Shown here in pieces: positions 1 through 7,017 of a DNA stretch of 7,138 nt. The position numbers and the translations under genes are program-made. Within the stretch, counting starts at the first letter, position 1. The number at the start of each line of letters is the position of its first letter. A model generated the notes under the pieces. The model did no database searches. It saw only the letters and a program-made list of their open reading frames with translations, and was not told where the DNA came from. The stretch comes from Fidelibacterota bacterium (GTDB lineage Bacteria; Fidelibacterota; UBA2242), in NCBI GenBank assembly GCA_016936335.1, contig JAFGXZ010000021.1, forward strand, positions 1 through 7,138, in the 5' to 3' direction.

Positions 1-537
1 AAATAAATTTCCTTTTTTCGCCAGTACTCCCTTGAGTCTGAGTGCCGTCACCAATCGATTGTACTGGTATGCCTGCAATCCAAATCCGGGCAAAGCGTAT
101 TCCTTGAAAATTTTATCAGGAGTATGTTCAGCCACCTCTTCGATCTCCATGCCGCCTTCTGTTGATACCATCATCACCGGGCAAGCGGTTTTTCTATCGA
201 CGACAATGCCTACGTACAATTCCCGGTCAATATCTACAGCTTCTTCAACCAATAGCCGATTAACGATTTTGCCTTTTGGACCAGTCTGTTTTGTGATCAA
301 CGGCTGACCGAAGATTTTATCGATGATGAGTTTTGCATCGGTAGCGGACTGAGCCACTTTGACCCCGCCGCCTTTTCCGCGGCCACCTGCGTGAATCTGG
401 GCTTTGATGACACAGGGATATCCCATCAAATTTGCTGCATTCATGGCCTCATCTTGGGAAAACGCCGGAATCCCGCGGGGAACATTCACATTGAATACAT
501 TTAATATATCTTTTGCCTGATATTCGTGAATTTTCAT
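1..537 (-). CDS. sucC: Succinyl-CoA synthetase (ADP-forming) beta subunit, 5' part
   Basis: The beta subunit of succinyl-CoA synthetase carries the ATP-grasp nucleotide site and works with the alpha subunit (SucD) to interconvert succinyl-CoA plus ADP and phosphate with succinate, CoA and ATP in the cytoplasmic TCA cycle. Only the first 179 residues are present, of a family usually near 390; the frame stays open to the window edge. The protein begins with MKIHEYQAKDIL, the classic SucC N-terminus. It shows KAQ at 45-47 followed by the glycine-rich HAGGRGKGGGVK at 49-60, then LLVEEAVDIDRELYVG at 95-110 and STEGGMEIEEVAE at 125-137, all typical of ATP-grasp SCS beta chains. The ATG is supported by AGGAG seven bases upstream. 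sucD is not visible and would be expected beyond the left edge. ADP rather than GDP specificity is the usual bacterial assumption, not something read from the sequence. Confidence 0.96.
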   Translation of the reverse strand, partial: MKIHEYQAKDILNVFNVNVPRGIPAFSQDEAMNAANLMGYPCVIKAQIHAGGRGKGGGVKVAQSATDAKLIIDKIFGQPLITKQTGPKGKIVNRLLVEEAVDIDRELYVGIVVDRKTACPVMMVSTEGGMEIEEVAEHTPDKIFKEYALPGFGLQAYQYNRLVTALRLKGVLAKKGNLF

Positions 538-544
538 TCAGTCT

Positions 545-549
545 CTCCT
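545..549 (-). promoter_or_regulatory. Ribosome binding site of sucC
   Basis: AGGAG, inside TTAGGAGAG on the minus strand, ends seven bases before the sucC ATG. It is one of the strongest Shine-Dalgarno matches in the window and fixes the sucC start. Confidence 0.75.
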
Positions 550-557
550 AACAATTC

Positions 558-577
558 AAATTACCCGGGAGTAATTT
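558..577. repeat. Perfect 7-bp inverted repeat in the sucC leader
   Basis: The arms AAATTAC (558-564) and GTAATTT (571-577) are exact reverse complements around a six-base spacer, CCGGGA. The centre lies about 30 bases upstream of the sucC start, between a candidate -10 hexamer and the ribosome binding site. It could be a dimeric repressor operator or a short mRNA hairpin. The stem is AT-rich with one G-C pair and no T-run follows, so it is not a good intrinsic terminator. I do not recognise a specific regulator. Confidence 0.4.
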
Positions 578-606
578 AATTTTTATGCTCCGAAAAAACT
601 CCATCT

Positions 607-612
607 ATTATA
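607..612 (-). promoter_or_regulatory. Candidate -10 element for sucC
   Basis: The minus strand has a perfect TATAAT just after the stop codon of the flavin reductase gene. A start about seven bases downstream would give a leader of roughly 60 nt containing the inverted repeat at 558-577. The hexamer 17 bases upstream (ATACCA) matches the sigma-70 -35 consensus TTGACA at only three of six positions. In AT-rich DNA the match could be chance, so this is tentative. Confidence 0.3.
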
Positions 613-613
613 T

Positions 614-1150
614 TTAGTTTATCGTCCCCTGGTATTTTTCAATTCCAAAAATCGCCTGGATTCTGCCATAATAGACAGTATGATAATCCTTTTGGGGATA
701 TTTTTCTTCAATCGACGGATCAATAAATTCATCGGGTTTAAACGTACTACTGAAAATTTTCCGGCATTCAATAATCAACTCGGCCTCCGCATATCCCGGC
801 GCTGCTATAATCGATGATTTTATCGGCGTTAGTGATGTATCGGCCAGTTTATTCCCGTCCCGGCCGGATATTGAACCCAGCAGACTCAGATCCTTTTGAA
901 ACTCTTTGCCAAAAGCACAAACTGTAAATTCAGGATACTTTTCCATAAACTGATGAGTGAATCGTGTCGGTCGGACAACAACCTGCACAAACGGCATCGA
1001 CCACATTGTTCCGAAACTGCCCCAGCCCACTGTCATACAGTTGAAATCCTTTTTGTTAAAATCACCACTGGTCAACAATAAACTCCGATGATACCACAAA
1101 TGATGTGGCCTGACCAGCAATTCTTTTGGGGAAATAGAAATTCGGTTCAT
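614..1150 (-). CDS. Flavin reductase-like, FMN-binding split-barrel protein
   Basis: This 178-residue cytoplasmic protein looks like the flavin-reductase-like domain family (FMN-binding split barrel), whose members bind FMN and either reduce free flavin with NAD(P)H or act as small flavin-dependent electron carriers. The core signature is NCMTVGWGSFGTMWSMP at 37-53, followed by the VRPTRFTHQFME stretch at 59-70 and FTVCAF at 75-80. SGRDGNK at 95-101 and the late YGRI at 161-164 are also typical of the family version common in anaerobes. The substrate cannot be told from sequence. The reading frame could be extended to a TTG at 1162, but that TTG is part of TTGGAG, a good ribosome binding site six bases before the ATG at 1150, so the ATG was chosen. 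It lies 91 nt after comEC and 76 nt before sucC, so it may have its own promoter; none is clear. Confidence 0.85.
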   Translation of the reverse strand: MNRISISPKELLVRPHHLWYHRSLLLTSGDFNKKDFNCMTVGWGSFGTMWSMPFVQVVVRPTRFTHQFMEKYPEFTVCAFGKEFQKDLSLLGSISGRDGNKLADTSLTPIKSSIIAAPGYAEAELIIECRKIFSSTFKPDEFIDPSIEEKYPQKDYHTVYYGRIQAIFGIEKYQGTIN

Positions 1151-1156
1151 GACATA

Positions 1157-1162
1157 CTCCAA
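1157..1162 (-). promoter_or_regulatory. Ribosome binding site deciding the flavin reductase start
   Basis: TTGGAG on the minus strand ends six bases before the ATG at 1150. The same bases supply an in-frame TTG that would lengthen the protein by four residues (MEYV). The Shine-Dalgarno reading is more plausible and sets the start at the ATG. Confidence 0.65.
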
Positions 1163-1241
1163 TCATCTATTTTTTTTAATCTGCCTGCCCAAAAAAGCAA
1201 CCAATTACATTCTTGTTTGACATTAAAAATCGGTTTATAAC

Positions 1242-3608
1242 TTATTCCCAATCGATGACTTTTACAATTTTTCCATTGGACTTAAATTGAACAGCATGTT
1301 CGATATCAGTTCTATAAATCGTCGACCCAAGATCCCGGTATCGTTGCAGTGTGGATTTGGCAGGATGCTTAAATTTGTTGTTCAGTCCCACTGAGACAAT
1401 AGTATATTCCGGGTTGACAAGTTTTACATACGGCGCTATTGATGATGTACTACTGCCGTGATGTGGTACTTTAATGATGGTCGATTTCAGGAAATCATCC
1501 CAAAAACAGAGATAATTTTCAGATTCTTCTTCGGCATCACCGGTAAATAGAATACTGATTTCTCCAAAAACCAGTTTAAAGACTAACGAGCCGTCATTGT
1601 AATTCTGTTGATGCTTTTCCAGAAAGCGTTCCGATGGATGCAGAAAATATAATTTCAAATTATCAGAAATAATCACCATATCACCGGAATTGGGTGTCAG
1701 TACCGGAATATCCAGTGAATCCGCCAGTGCGTGAATTTCCCGATAAATTCCCGACTCTGCCACAATATCACTCTCCCAAATCTGATCGACCGGAAAGCGT
1801 CGAATGATCGTCGGTGCCCCGCCAATGTGATCGCTGTGGGGATGAGTCAGAATCAACAGGTCAATTTCTCTGATTCCTTCCCGTTCTAAATAGGGCGCTA
1901 CAACCAGTTCACCATAATCCCGGCGGAATGTCCGGTCGCCGGTATCAACCAGAATCGTCCGCTTGTCCGGCAATTGTATCAGCGCTGCATCTCCTTGGCC
2001 GACATCCAGGAATGTGATTGTCAATTGTGGCTTTTCAAATATAGTCTTCCACAAAACAATATTTCCGGCTATCAATAGCCCGAAAATCAATCCTTTTCTG
2101 ATTTTCCTTTTATCCGCATTGAGTAACAAAAAAATAAAGATATACAGTAGAATCAGTATTCCCACCGAAATTTGTGCGATCGGAATGTACGCACCCGGAA
2201 TACCCGAAAATAGAGTGACAATTTTTTGAAGAATTGTTAAGAGAACTGTTTCAATCTCAGCATATGCAATATTGAACCAGTTGCAGATAGATCCTAAAAT
2301 CACTTGTGCAAATCCCAACGCCCCAATGACACCAATCAGTGGAATAATAACAAGGTTCGACAATATCGAAATAATTGGAATCCGGTTAAAGTAAAAAATG
2401 GTAATTGGCACGGTCCCGATTAACGCCGCCAAAGATACCAGGAACATCTGAAATACATATCTAAACACATTGTTGTGCAATTCCGATGGCTTAATATTTT
2501 CAGGAAGCAGGGATTCGATTCGCTGATAGATGTAGACAATCGAAAAGACGGCCGTAAAGGACAATTGAAAACCCATGTCGAACAATTGCATCGGGTCAAT
2601 CAAAGTCTGAATCAGTGCTGCAGCCGCTAAAGAATTATAAACATTGACCTGTTTTTCCCAGCCTTTGGAAACAAGCACCATCGATGCCATAATCACCGCC
2701 CGCATCACCGAAGGTTTTATATCCACGACCATAACATACAACACCAGTACAAAAATCGTAACAACTACCCTGGGCTTCAACGGCAGTCGTAAAAAACCGG
2801 TAATCACCCAGAATGCCAGCGTTACATAGCCAACATGCAGACCGGATACTGCCAAAACATGGATCGCCCCGGAATCTATAAATGCCTGCTCTGTTTCGTC
2901 GCTGATTTCTCCCCGGACACCAATTAAAAGCGCCTGAAGAATCGCCGCGGATTCCCCTTTCATGGAGCGGTTGATCAAATCCTGAATCCCATATTTAATC
3001 TGGTTCGCAAAACGACGCAACGATAGTGAACTTCGCGGTTCAATTCGCTGAATCTGTTTTTCTTCCAGATAAACCAATACAAAGATATGATGATTTGCCA
3101 GATAACTGCGATAATCAAATTCTCCGGGATTTCGTCGGGCAGAAGGTTCACGGAAGACCGCATTGAAAACCAGCGTGTCCCCGTAAAAATAGCGACAAGA
3201 ACCATTTTTAATTCTGATCAGTGCTTTACCTTTTAAATAGATTTTATTGGGCTCATTGAGGATCACGTCTCTGACAATAATTTTCTGTCTACCGTCCATA
3301 TAAGATTCCGAGGATTCAACCACCGCAACGATATTTCTCTCGGTTTCATCATGGAAATGGCTAATGTGATTATTTTCTTTCCGAATACTCATACTATGAT
3401 TCAATCCGCCCAGACTGATCATTAACATTAAAAAAAATAAAATCGAGTAATCGGTTTTTCTGCCAATAAATCCCACCAGCAATATCACTGAACTGGTCAA
3501 CAACCAGCATCTGACATCAACATTGACAAACCTGTTTACGATTATCCCGGCAAAATACCAGATAATTAAAAACACTAACGGTGACCGTTTTATAAGACTA
3601 TGTAACAT
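1242..3608 (-). CDS. comEC: ComEC/Rec2 DNA internalisation channel and nuclease-like protein
   Basis: ComEC is the inner-membrane channel that takes single-stranded DNA into the cytoplasm during natural transformation. At 788 residues it matches full-length family members (about 750-800). Order: two to three N-terminal membrane segments (about 11-70); a soluble DUF4131-type region (about 80-190) with REPSARRNPGEFDYRSYL at 153-170; a multi-pass competence domain (about 215-520) with the hallmark SGAIHVLAVSGLHVG at 246-260; and a C-terminal metallo-beta-lactamase domain (about 528-788). The last retains DVGQGD at 535-540, the metal-binding THPHSDH at 588-594, TGDAE at 689-693 and KVPHHGS at 713-719, so it looks intact and probably able to bind metal. 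It starts 36 nt after a small membrane-protein gene with only a weak ribosome binding site, and an inverted repeat lies just upstream. No other competence gene is in the window, so active transformation is not shown. Confidence 0.96.
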   Translation of the reverse strand: MLHSLIKRSPLVFLIIWYFAGIIVNRFVNVDVRCWLLTSSVILLVGFIGRKTDYSILFFLMLMISLGGLNHSMSIRKENNHISHFHDETERNIVAVVESSESYMDGRQKIIVRDVILNEPNKIYLKGKALIRIKNGSCRYFYGDTLVFNAVFREPSARRNPGEFDYRSYLANHHIFVLVYLEEKQIQRIEPRSSLSLRRFANQIKYGIQDLINRSMKGESAAILQALLIGVRGEISDETEQAFIDSGAIHVLAVSGLHVGYVTLAFWVITGFLRLPLKPRVVVTIFVLVLYVMVVDIKPSVMRAVIMASMVLVSKGWEKQVNVYNSLAAAALIQTLIDPMQLFDMGFQLSFTAVFSIVYIYQRIESLLPENIKPSELHNNVFRYVFQMFLVSLAALIGTVPITIFYFNRIPIISILSNLVIIPLIGVIGALGFAQVILGSICNWFNIAYAEIETVLLTILQKIVTLFSGIPGAYIPIAQISVGILILLYIFIFLLLNADKRKIRKGLIFGLLIAGNIVLWKTIFEKPQLTITFLDVGQGDAALIQLPDKRTILVDTGDRTFRRDYGELVVAPYLEREGIREIDLLILTHPHSDHIGGAPTIIRRFPVDQIWESDIVAESGIYREIHALADSLDIPVLTPNSGDMVIISDNLKLYFLHPSERFLEKHQQNYNDGSLVFKLVFGEISILFTGDAEEESENYLCFWDDFLKSTIIKVPHHGSSTSSIAPYVKLVNPEYTIVSVGLNNKFKHPAKSTLQRYRDLGSTIYRTDIEHAVQFKSNGKIVKVIDWE

Positions 3609-3614
3609 AAGTTT

Positions 3615-3634
3615 AAGATAATTTTACTTATCTT
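3615..3634. repeat. 7-bp inverted repeat just upstream of comEC
   Basis: AAGATAA (3615-3621) and TTATCTT (3628-3634) are perfect reverse complements with a six-base loop. The repeat fills most of the 36-nt gap between the membrane-protein gene and comEC and ends seven bases before the comEC ATG, where a ribosome binding site would lie. In mRNA it could form a weak hairpin with only one G-C pair. No U-tract follows, so a terminator is unlikely. Chance is possible in such AT-rich sequence. Confidence 0.3.
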
Positions 3635-3644
3635 GAATCTATCG

Positions 3645-4181
3645 TCACAGAACAGATATTTTGCTGATAAAATTCAGGTAAAACCAAGTGAAGGCTGTGG
3701 TTATGCCCATAATCCCGATTACGAAGGGTAAAAAATTATGTCTGTCATTAAAATGAAGGTAGAAAAATACTCCGGTGGTGAAAAATGTAATGAGATTAGA
3801 GGCAATTAAAATAGCAAAACCAGCAACAAAAACAGTGGTTTTCGGACCCACAACCAGGTCGTAAAAAATGGTTGAGAAAAACAGGCTTGCAACCAAAATG
3901 CTAAAATACCAGAAAAAGAATGAAATATTCGTTCCCTTGCGTAACAGGCTGATCAGAACACTGGCAAAAAACAAATACAGTGCTGTAATGACACTGACAG
4001 CAAACCAACTGAGCATCAGGTCATTTAGCGTAGCAGATGAAATCCAGAAGCGAAATTGCTGGAGAATATTTGGTTCAATAACAACCATAAACAGACCGAA
4101 CCCGGCGATCGCGATCGTCAGCATATAACCATACAGATGGGTTCCAAAACGAATTCCTTCACTGGGAGTTTGCTCATTCAT
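3645..4181 (-). CDS. Small five-pass membrane protein of unknown function
   Basis: I do not recognise this family. The 178-residue product is very hydrophobic, with about five predicted membrane segments at roughly 17-36, 55-80, 86-108, 115-142 and 150-172, joined by short loops. The N-terminus (MNEQTPSEGIRFG) is short and polar. There are no obvious catalytic, metal-binding or transporter motifs; HFNDRH at 143-148 is the only notable charged cluster, between the last two segments. An in-frame GTG at 4187 would add two residues. The ATG at 4181 was preferred because the GTG sits within CAGGTG, which can act as a ribosome binding site, although its spacing to the ATG is short. The gene begins 14 nt after the exported-protein gene and ends 36 nt before comEC, so co-transcription with both is likely. 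A link to DNA uptake can only be guessed from position. Confidence 0.8.
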   Translation of the reverse strand: MNEQTPSEGIRFGTHLYGYMLTIAIAGFGLFMVVIEPNILQQFRFWISSATLNDLMLSWFAVSVITALYLFFASVLISLLRKGTNISFFFWYFSILVASLFFSTIFYDLVVGPKTTVFVAGFAILIASNLITFFTTGVFFYLHFNDRHNFLPFVIGIMGITTAFTWFYLNFISKISVL

Positions 4182-4195
4182 AAACACCTGACTAT

Positions 4196-4657
4196 TTAGT
4201 AGCCTTTATTGGCAATTTTTCGTCTGGCTTCCTGAAGCCACATATCACTTCTTTCAATGTCACCCGCATTTCGTGCTAGGACAATACGTGTCGCAGCTTC
4301 AAAGGAAATCTTCAGATTATTCGCATCACTGTAAAAAACATCCACCAGGTCGATGATTAAATTAATTCGATTGTCACCTTTGGGAATATAGTCGTTTATA
4401 CGTTCCCGTGTGCGTTGAATGTAAAAGGGCTCGGTAAAGGCAAATTCATTCTTTTCCTGTATTCTGACATTAATATCAAGAATATTTTCGGCTTTTTCAA
4501 GTCCATTCAGGAAGCCGGTAACATAGTACATTTTATTGTCTGTTTTCATCCGAATCCAAATCGCTCCGGTGATGACCCTCTCACGCTGGGCAAATATTTC
4601 AGTCACGCCAATAAAGAGGATTAAGAAGATGATGAATGTTTTTATTCGTCTTTTCAT
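4196..4657 (-). CDS. Small exported protein of unknown function
   Basis: The 153-residue product starts with a clear Sec signal peptide: basic MKRRIK, a hydrophobic core at about 7-20 and a probable signal peptidase I site after IFA, giving a mature N-terminus near Gln24. There is no lipobox cysteine. The mature part is about 130 residues, soluble and cysteine-free. It contains INLIIDLVDVFYSDANN at 98-114, a pattern (hydrophobic-x-D-x-FYxDxxN) I associate with uncharacterised small periplasmic proteins in several phyla; that link is from memory and unverified. A C-terminal helix with DMWLQEARRKI follows at 138-148. The general plan, a signal peptide plus a small helical domain, resembles Rap1a/Tai-type proteins, but I cannot claim homology. 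Its ATG overlaps the nadE stop by 4 nt (ATGA) and no ribosome binding site is visible, so it is probably translated by coupling to nadE. Confidence 0.85.
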   Translation of the reverse strand: MKRRIKTFIIFLILFIGVTEIFAQRERVITGAIWIRMKTDNKMYYVTGFLNGLEKAENILDINVRIQEKNEFAFTEPFYIQRTRERINDYIPKGDNRINLIIDLVDVFYSDANNLKISFEAATRIVLARNAGDIERSDMWLQEARRKIANKGY

Positions 4658-6291
4658 TTTTTATAGCGGTTGATTATTGGAAAACGACGCCCGATACCGA
4701 ACGCTTTTCCGGTCACTTTCAGCCCCGGCGCCGCCTGCCGGCGCTTATATTCCGCCCGGCGGATTTTATTCTGGATATCTACAATCAATTCTTCCTTATA
4801 ACCCATCTTGAGAAGTTCGTCATGGGATTTCTGATCATTGATAATCGCATCAACAAGTGGACTGACAACCTCATAATCGAAGGGATCAACCTGGTTGGCT
4901 TTCAATTCGGCGCTGGGCGGACGTTGAAAAATCCGCTCGGGAATTATCTCACGGTCATGCTTTTCATTAACATATCGTGCCACCGAATAAACATCATGTT
5001 TACTTAAATCTGAAATAACCGCCAGGGCGCCGGCCATATCTCCGTACATTGTACAATATCCCAATGCCAGCTCTGTTTTGTTACCGGTCGACAATACATA
5101 ATACCCAAATTTATTGGCAATAGCCATCAGAATATTTCCGCGAATCCGGGATTGAATGTTTTCTTCCGTAATGTCGGTTGGCAAATCACCAAAAATCTGT
5201 GATAATTCTTTTTCATAAGCTTTGGCGACCGTTTCTATCGGAACCGATAAACATTTTACATTCAGATTATCGGCTAATTTTTGCGCATCTTCATTACTCA
5301 TCGCTGCTGTATATGCGCCGGGCATCGCTATGCAGGTCACATTTTCCGGCCCCAATGCTTCGGCAGCAATACAGGTAACCAGTGCCGAATCAATACCGCC
5401 ACTCAGTCCCATTACTGCTTCTGAACAGCCGGTTTTGCGAAAATAATCCCGGACTCCCATGACCAATCCGCTGAAAATACTCTCTTCCCGGCGGATTTCA
5501 GGAATATTGACAGGAACACCTGTGCCGGAATCCAGATCAATGTTGACGGTGGTTAATGATTCAACAAATTCTTCGCCCCAGCCGATCACCTGGCCCGTTG
5601 CATCCAGCATCATGGAATTGCCGTCAAAAACAAACTCATCCTGTCCGCCAATTTGATTGACAAGCAGAAATGGTGTTTTGATTTTTTCTACTTTACTGAA
5701 CATCAATTCCCGGCGCACATCCCGTTTATTATATTCAAAAGGTGATGCTGACAGATTCACAATCAGTTTGGCACCCTGGCCGGCTAATTGTTCCGTAATT
5801 TTTATTTCTGAATTAGCATCCCAGAGGTCTTCACAAATTTCAATACCCAGCAGAAATGTCTTCCCATTAATCTTAGCAGACACCGGTGAATTGGATTCCG
5901 CCGATGTAAAATACCTTTTTTCATCAAATACATCATAATTCGGCAATAGTGTTTTATAGCGCTTGTCAGTAATATATCCATTCTGAATCAACGCTGCCCC
6001 ATTGTACACTTTCCCATCAACCGGGTCGGCAAAACCGACAACAGCAATCATCGTTTCAGGAACATGCTGCAGGATTTTTTTCAAGCCACTAATATTATCA
6101 GCAACAAACTGCCTGCTGAACAATAAATCCTGGGGCAAATAGCCGGTTATGGTCATTTCCGGAAATACCAGCAACTCGACATTTTCGTCAATCGCCCGGC
6201 GAATAGTATTGATGATTTTAACAACATTCCCATCAATATCGCCGATAATCGGATTCAGCTGCGCCATACCGATTTTCAGTATTTTACTCAA
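4654..6291 (-). CDS. nadE: Glutamine-dependent NAD+ synthetase
   Basis: This cytoplasmic enzyme amidates deamido-NAD+ to NAD+ using ATP and glutamine, the last step of NAD+ synthesis. The 545 residues comprise an N-terminal nitrilase-like glutaminase (about 1-260) and a C-terminal synthetase (about 275-545). The glutaminase triad is visible: Glu45 in FPEM, Lys113 in YKTLLPNYD and Cys153 in GIEICEDLWD. The synthetase shows the ATP-binding SGGIDS at 297-302, STGNKTE at 401-407 and GDMAGALA at 417-424, and ends with the family's KVTGKAFGIGRRFPI (525-539). Translation starts at TTG: an upstream GAGGTG lies five bases away, and the next ATG (residue 9) would cut the first beta strand. The TTG overlaps the acylphosphatase stop by 4 nt, and the nadE stop overlaps the next gene by 4 nt. 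The glutaminase domain means the cell can use glutamine rather than depend on free ammonia. Confidence 0.97.
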   Translation of the reverse strand: MSKILKIGMAQLNPIIGDIDGNVVKIINTIRRAIDENVELLVFPEMTITGYLPQDLLFSRQFVADNISGLKKILQHVPETMIAVVGFADPVDGKVYNGAALIQNGYITDKRYKTLLPNYDVFDEKRYFTSAESNSPVSAKINGKTFLLGIEICEDLWDANSEIKITEQLAGQGAKLIVNLSASPFEYNKRDVRRELMFSKVEKIKTPFLLVNQIGGQDEFVFDGNSMMLDATGQVIGWGEEFVESLTTVNIDLDSGTGVPVNIPEIRREESIFSGLVMGVRDYFRKTGCSEAVMGLSGGIDSALVTCIAAEALGPENVTCIAMPGAYTAAMSNEDAQKLADNLNVKCLSVPIETVAKAYEKELSQIFGDLPTDITEENIQSRIRGNILMAIANKFGYYVLSTGNKTELALGYCTMYGDMAGALAVISDLSKHDVYSVARYVNEKHDREIIPERIFQRPPSAELKANQVDPFDYEVVSPLVDAIINDQKSHDELLKMGYKEELIVDIQNKIRRAEYKRRQAAPGLKVTGKAFGIGRRFPIINRYKK

Positions 6292-6563
6292 AATCGCACC
6301 TCAAAGGATGTGTAACCGAATAAATCGGGGGATGTGTTAATATCCACCCCGCTTACATATGAAAAAGACGGACCGATTTTCAGGTCTTTAATGAAATCCC
6401 GTACAATATCTTCGTCTCCCTCCACTTCACAAAGCACATTCCCATTCGGCATATTTTTAACATATCCGGGTAAATTGAATTGACGTGCCAACCGCTGAGT
6501 AAAGTATCGGAAACCAACCCCCTGGACCATCCCGTTGATGACTATTTCCGCATGGATCTGCAT
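6288..6563 (-). CDS. acyP: Acylphosphatase
   Basis: This small cytoplasmic enzyme hydrolyses acyl phosphates such as acetyl phosphate and 1,3-bisphosphoglycerate. At 91 residues it matches the family's usual 90-100. The N-terminal signature GMVQGVGFRYF spans 11-21 with the phosphate-binding Arg19, and the second signature GYVKNMPNGNV spans 33-43 with the catalytic Asn37; both active-site residues are present. The reading frame remains open for another 62 codons upstream, through the preceding gene, but the family's N-terminus and length place the start at the ATG at 6563. That ATG follows the SLOG stop codon after a single base (TAA-T-ATG). Only a weak GGA site precedes it, so it is probably translated by coupling. 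It overlaps nadE by 4 nt. A physiological link to NAD+ synthesis is not established. Confidence 0.95.
   Translation of the reverse strand: MQIHAEIVINGMVQGVGFRYFTQRLARQFNLPGYVKNMPNGNVLCEVEGDEDIVRDFIKDLKIGPSFSYVSGVDINTSPDLFGYTSFEVRF
6297..6302 (-). promoter_or_regulatory. Ribosome binding site deciding the nadE TTG start
   Basis: GAGGTG lies inside the 3' end of the acylphosphatase gene and ends five bases before the TTG at 6291. It is a strong Shine-Dalgarno match at ideal spacing and the main reason to accept the non-ATG start. Confidence 0.7.
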
Positions 6564-6564
6564 A

Positions 6565-7017
6565 TTAATCCAGTAGCGCCAACCGTAGCGCTTCTTCCGG
6601 GGTTTCGATACTTGGTAAACCGTCAATATCCCACGATTGAATTCCGTATACCGGAACTCCGAATTGCTTGCAATAAGCGATTTCCGATAGTGTTCCATAA
6701 CTACCACCAATGGCAATTGCCGCCGAAGCTGAGCGAATGATAACCGCATTCCGGGCTAGACCAATACCCGTTGCAATGGGAACTGTCACCCATTCATTGG
6801 CATCCAGCTTGTCATCGCCCGGTAAAATTCCAACAGTGATCCCACCGGCTTCAGCCGCACCGCGACAGACCGCTTCCATAATTCCCGTACGACCACCGCA
6901 GACCAGAATCGCATCGTTTTCCGCAATAAGACGTCCAAGATCCCGAGCAATTTGGTACTGGGCTTCAGTACATTTTCGACCACCGATAACCGCGATAATC
7001 TTTTTTGAACCTGTCAT
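6565..7017 (-). CDS. SLOG/LOG-like nucleotide-binding protein (TIGR00725 type)
   Basis: This 150-residue cytoplasmic protein belongs to the SLOG superfamily of Rossmann-like folds that includes LOG (cytokinin-activating phosphoribohydrolase) and DprA-type proteins; it most resembles the TIGR00725 group, often mislabelled lysine decarboxylase. It opens with a beta strand and glycine turn, IAVIGGRKCTE at 8-18. CGGRTGIMEAVCRGA at 40-54 is the usual nucleotide-binding loop, TGIGLARN is at 83-90, and GGSYGTLSEIA at 104-114 matches the LOG-type GGxGTxxE motif, with Glu112 as the likely catalytic residue. The exact substrate is unknown; LOG relatives cleave nucleoside 5'-monophosphates. Its ATG overlaps the asnS stop by 4 nt (ATGA) with no good ribosome binding site, which suggests coupled translation. 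It precedes the acylphosphatase gene by 1 nt. Confidence 0.88.
   Translation of the reverse strand: MTGSKKIIAVIGGRKCTEAQYQIARDLGRLIAENDAILVCGGRTGIMEAVCRGAAEAGGITVGILPGDDKLDANEWVTVPIATGIGLARNAVIIRSASAAIAIGGSYGTLSEIAYCKQFGVPVYGIQSWDIDGLPSIETPEEALRLALLD

Noticed and set aside
32..307. Plus-strand open frame of 91 codons.
   Set aside because: It is antisense to sucC, whose minus-strand frame encodes an unmistakable family protein; the plus-strand translation is serine/threonine-rich and resembles no known protein.
1151..1241. The 91-nt gap between comEC and the flavin reductase as a site for a terminator or small RNA.
   Set aside because: It contains homopolymer A/T runs but no GC-rich stem before a T-run on the minus strand, and no clear promoter pair, so nothing beyond the ribosome binding site is supported.
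1215..1250. Plus-strand TTGACA followed by AT-rich sequence, a possible antisense promoter into comEC.
   Set aside because: No good -10 hexamer lies at 16-18 bases (ACTTAT at 17 matches three of six positions), and no plus-strand gene follows.
4728..4744. GC-rich 6-bp hairpin (GCGCCG, five-base loop, CGGCGC) near the end of nadE.
   Set aside because: It lies within codons for the conserved RRQAAPG segment, has no following U-tract and is about 70 bases before the nadE stop, so codon content explains it.
6564..6749. An open frame extending the acylphosphatase upstream by 62 codons.
   Set aside because: It runs through the SLOG gene in another frame, the added residues have no acylphosphatase character, and the family's N-terminus and length fit the ATG at 6563.
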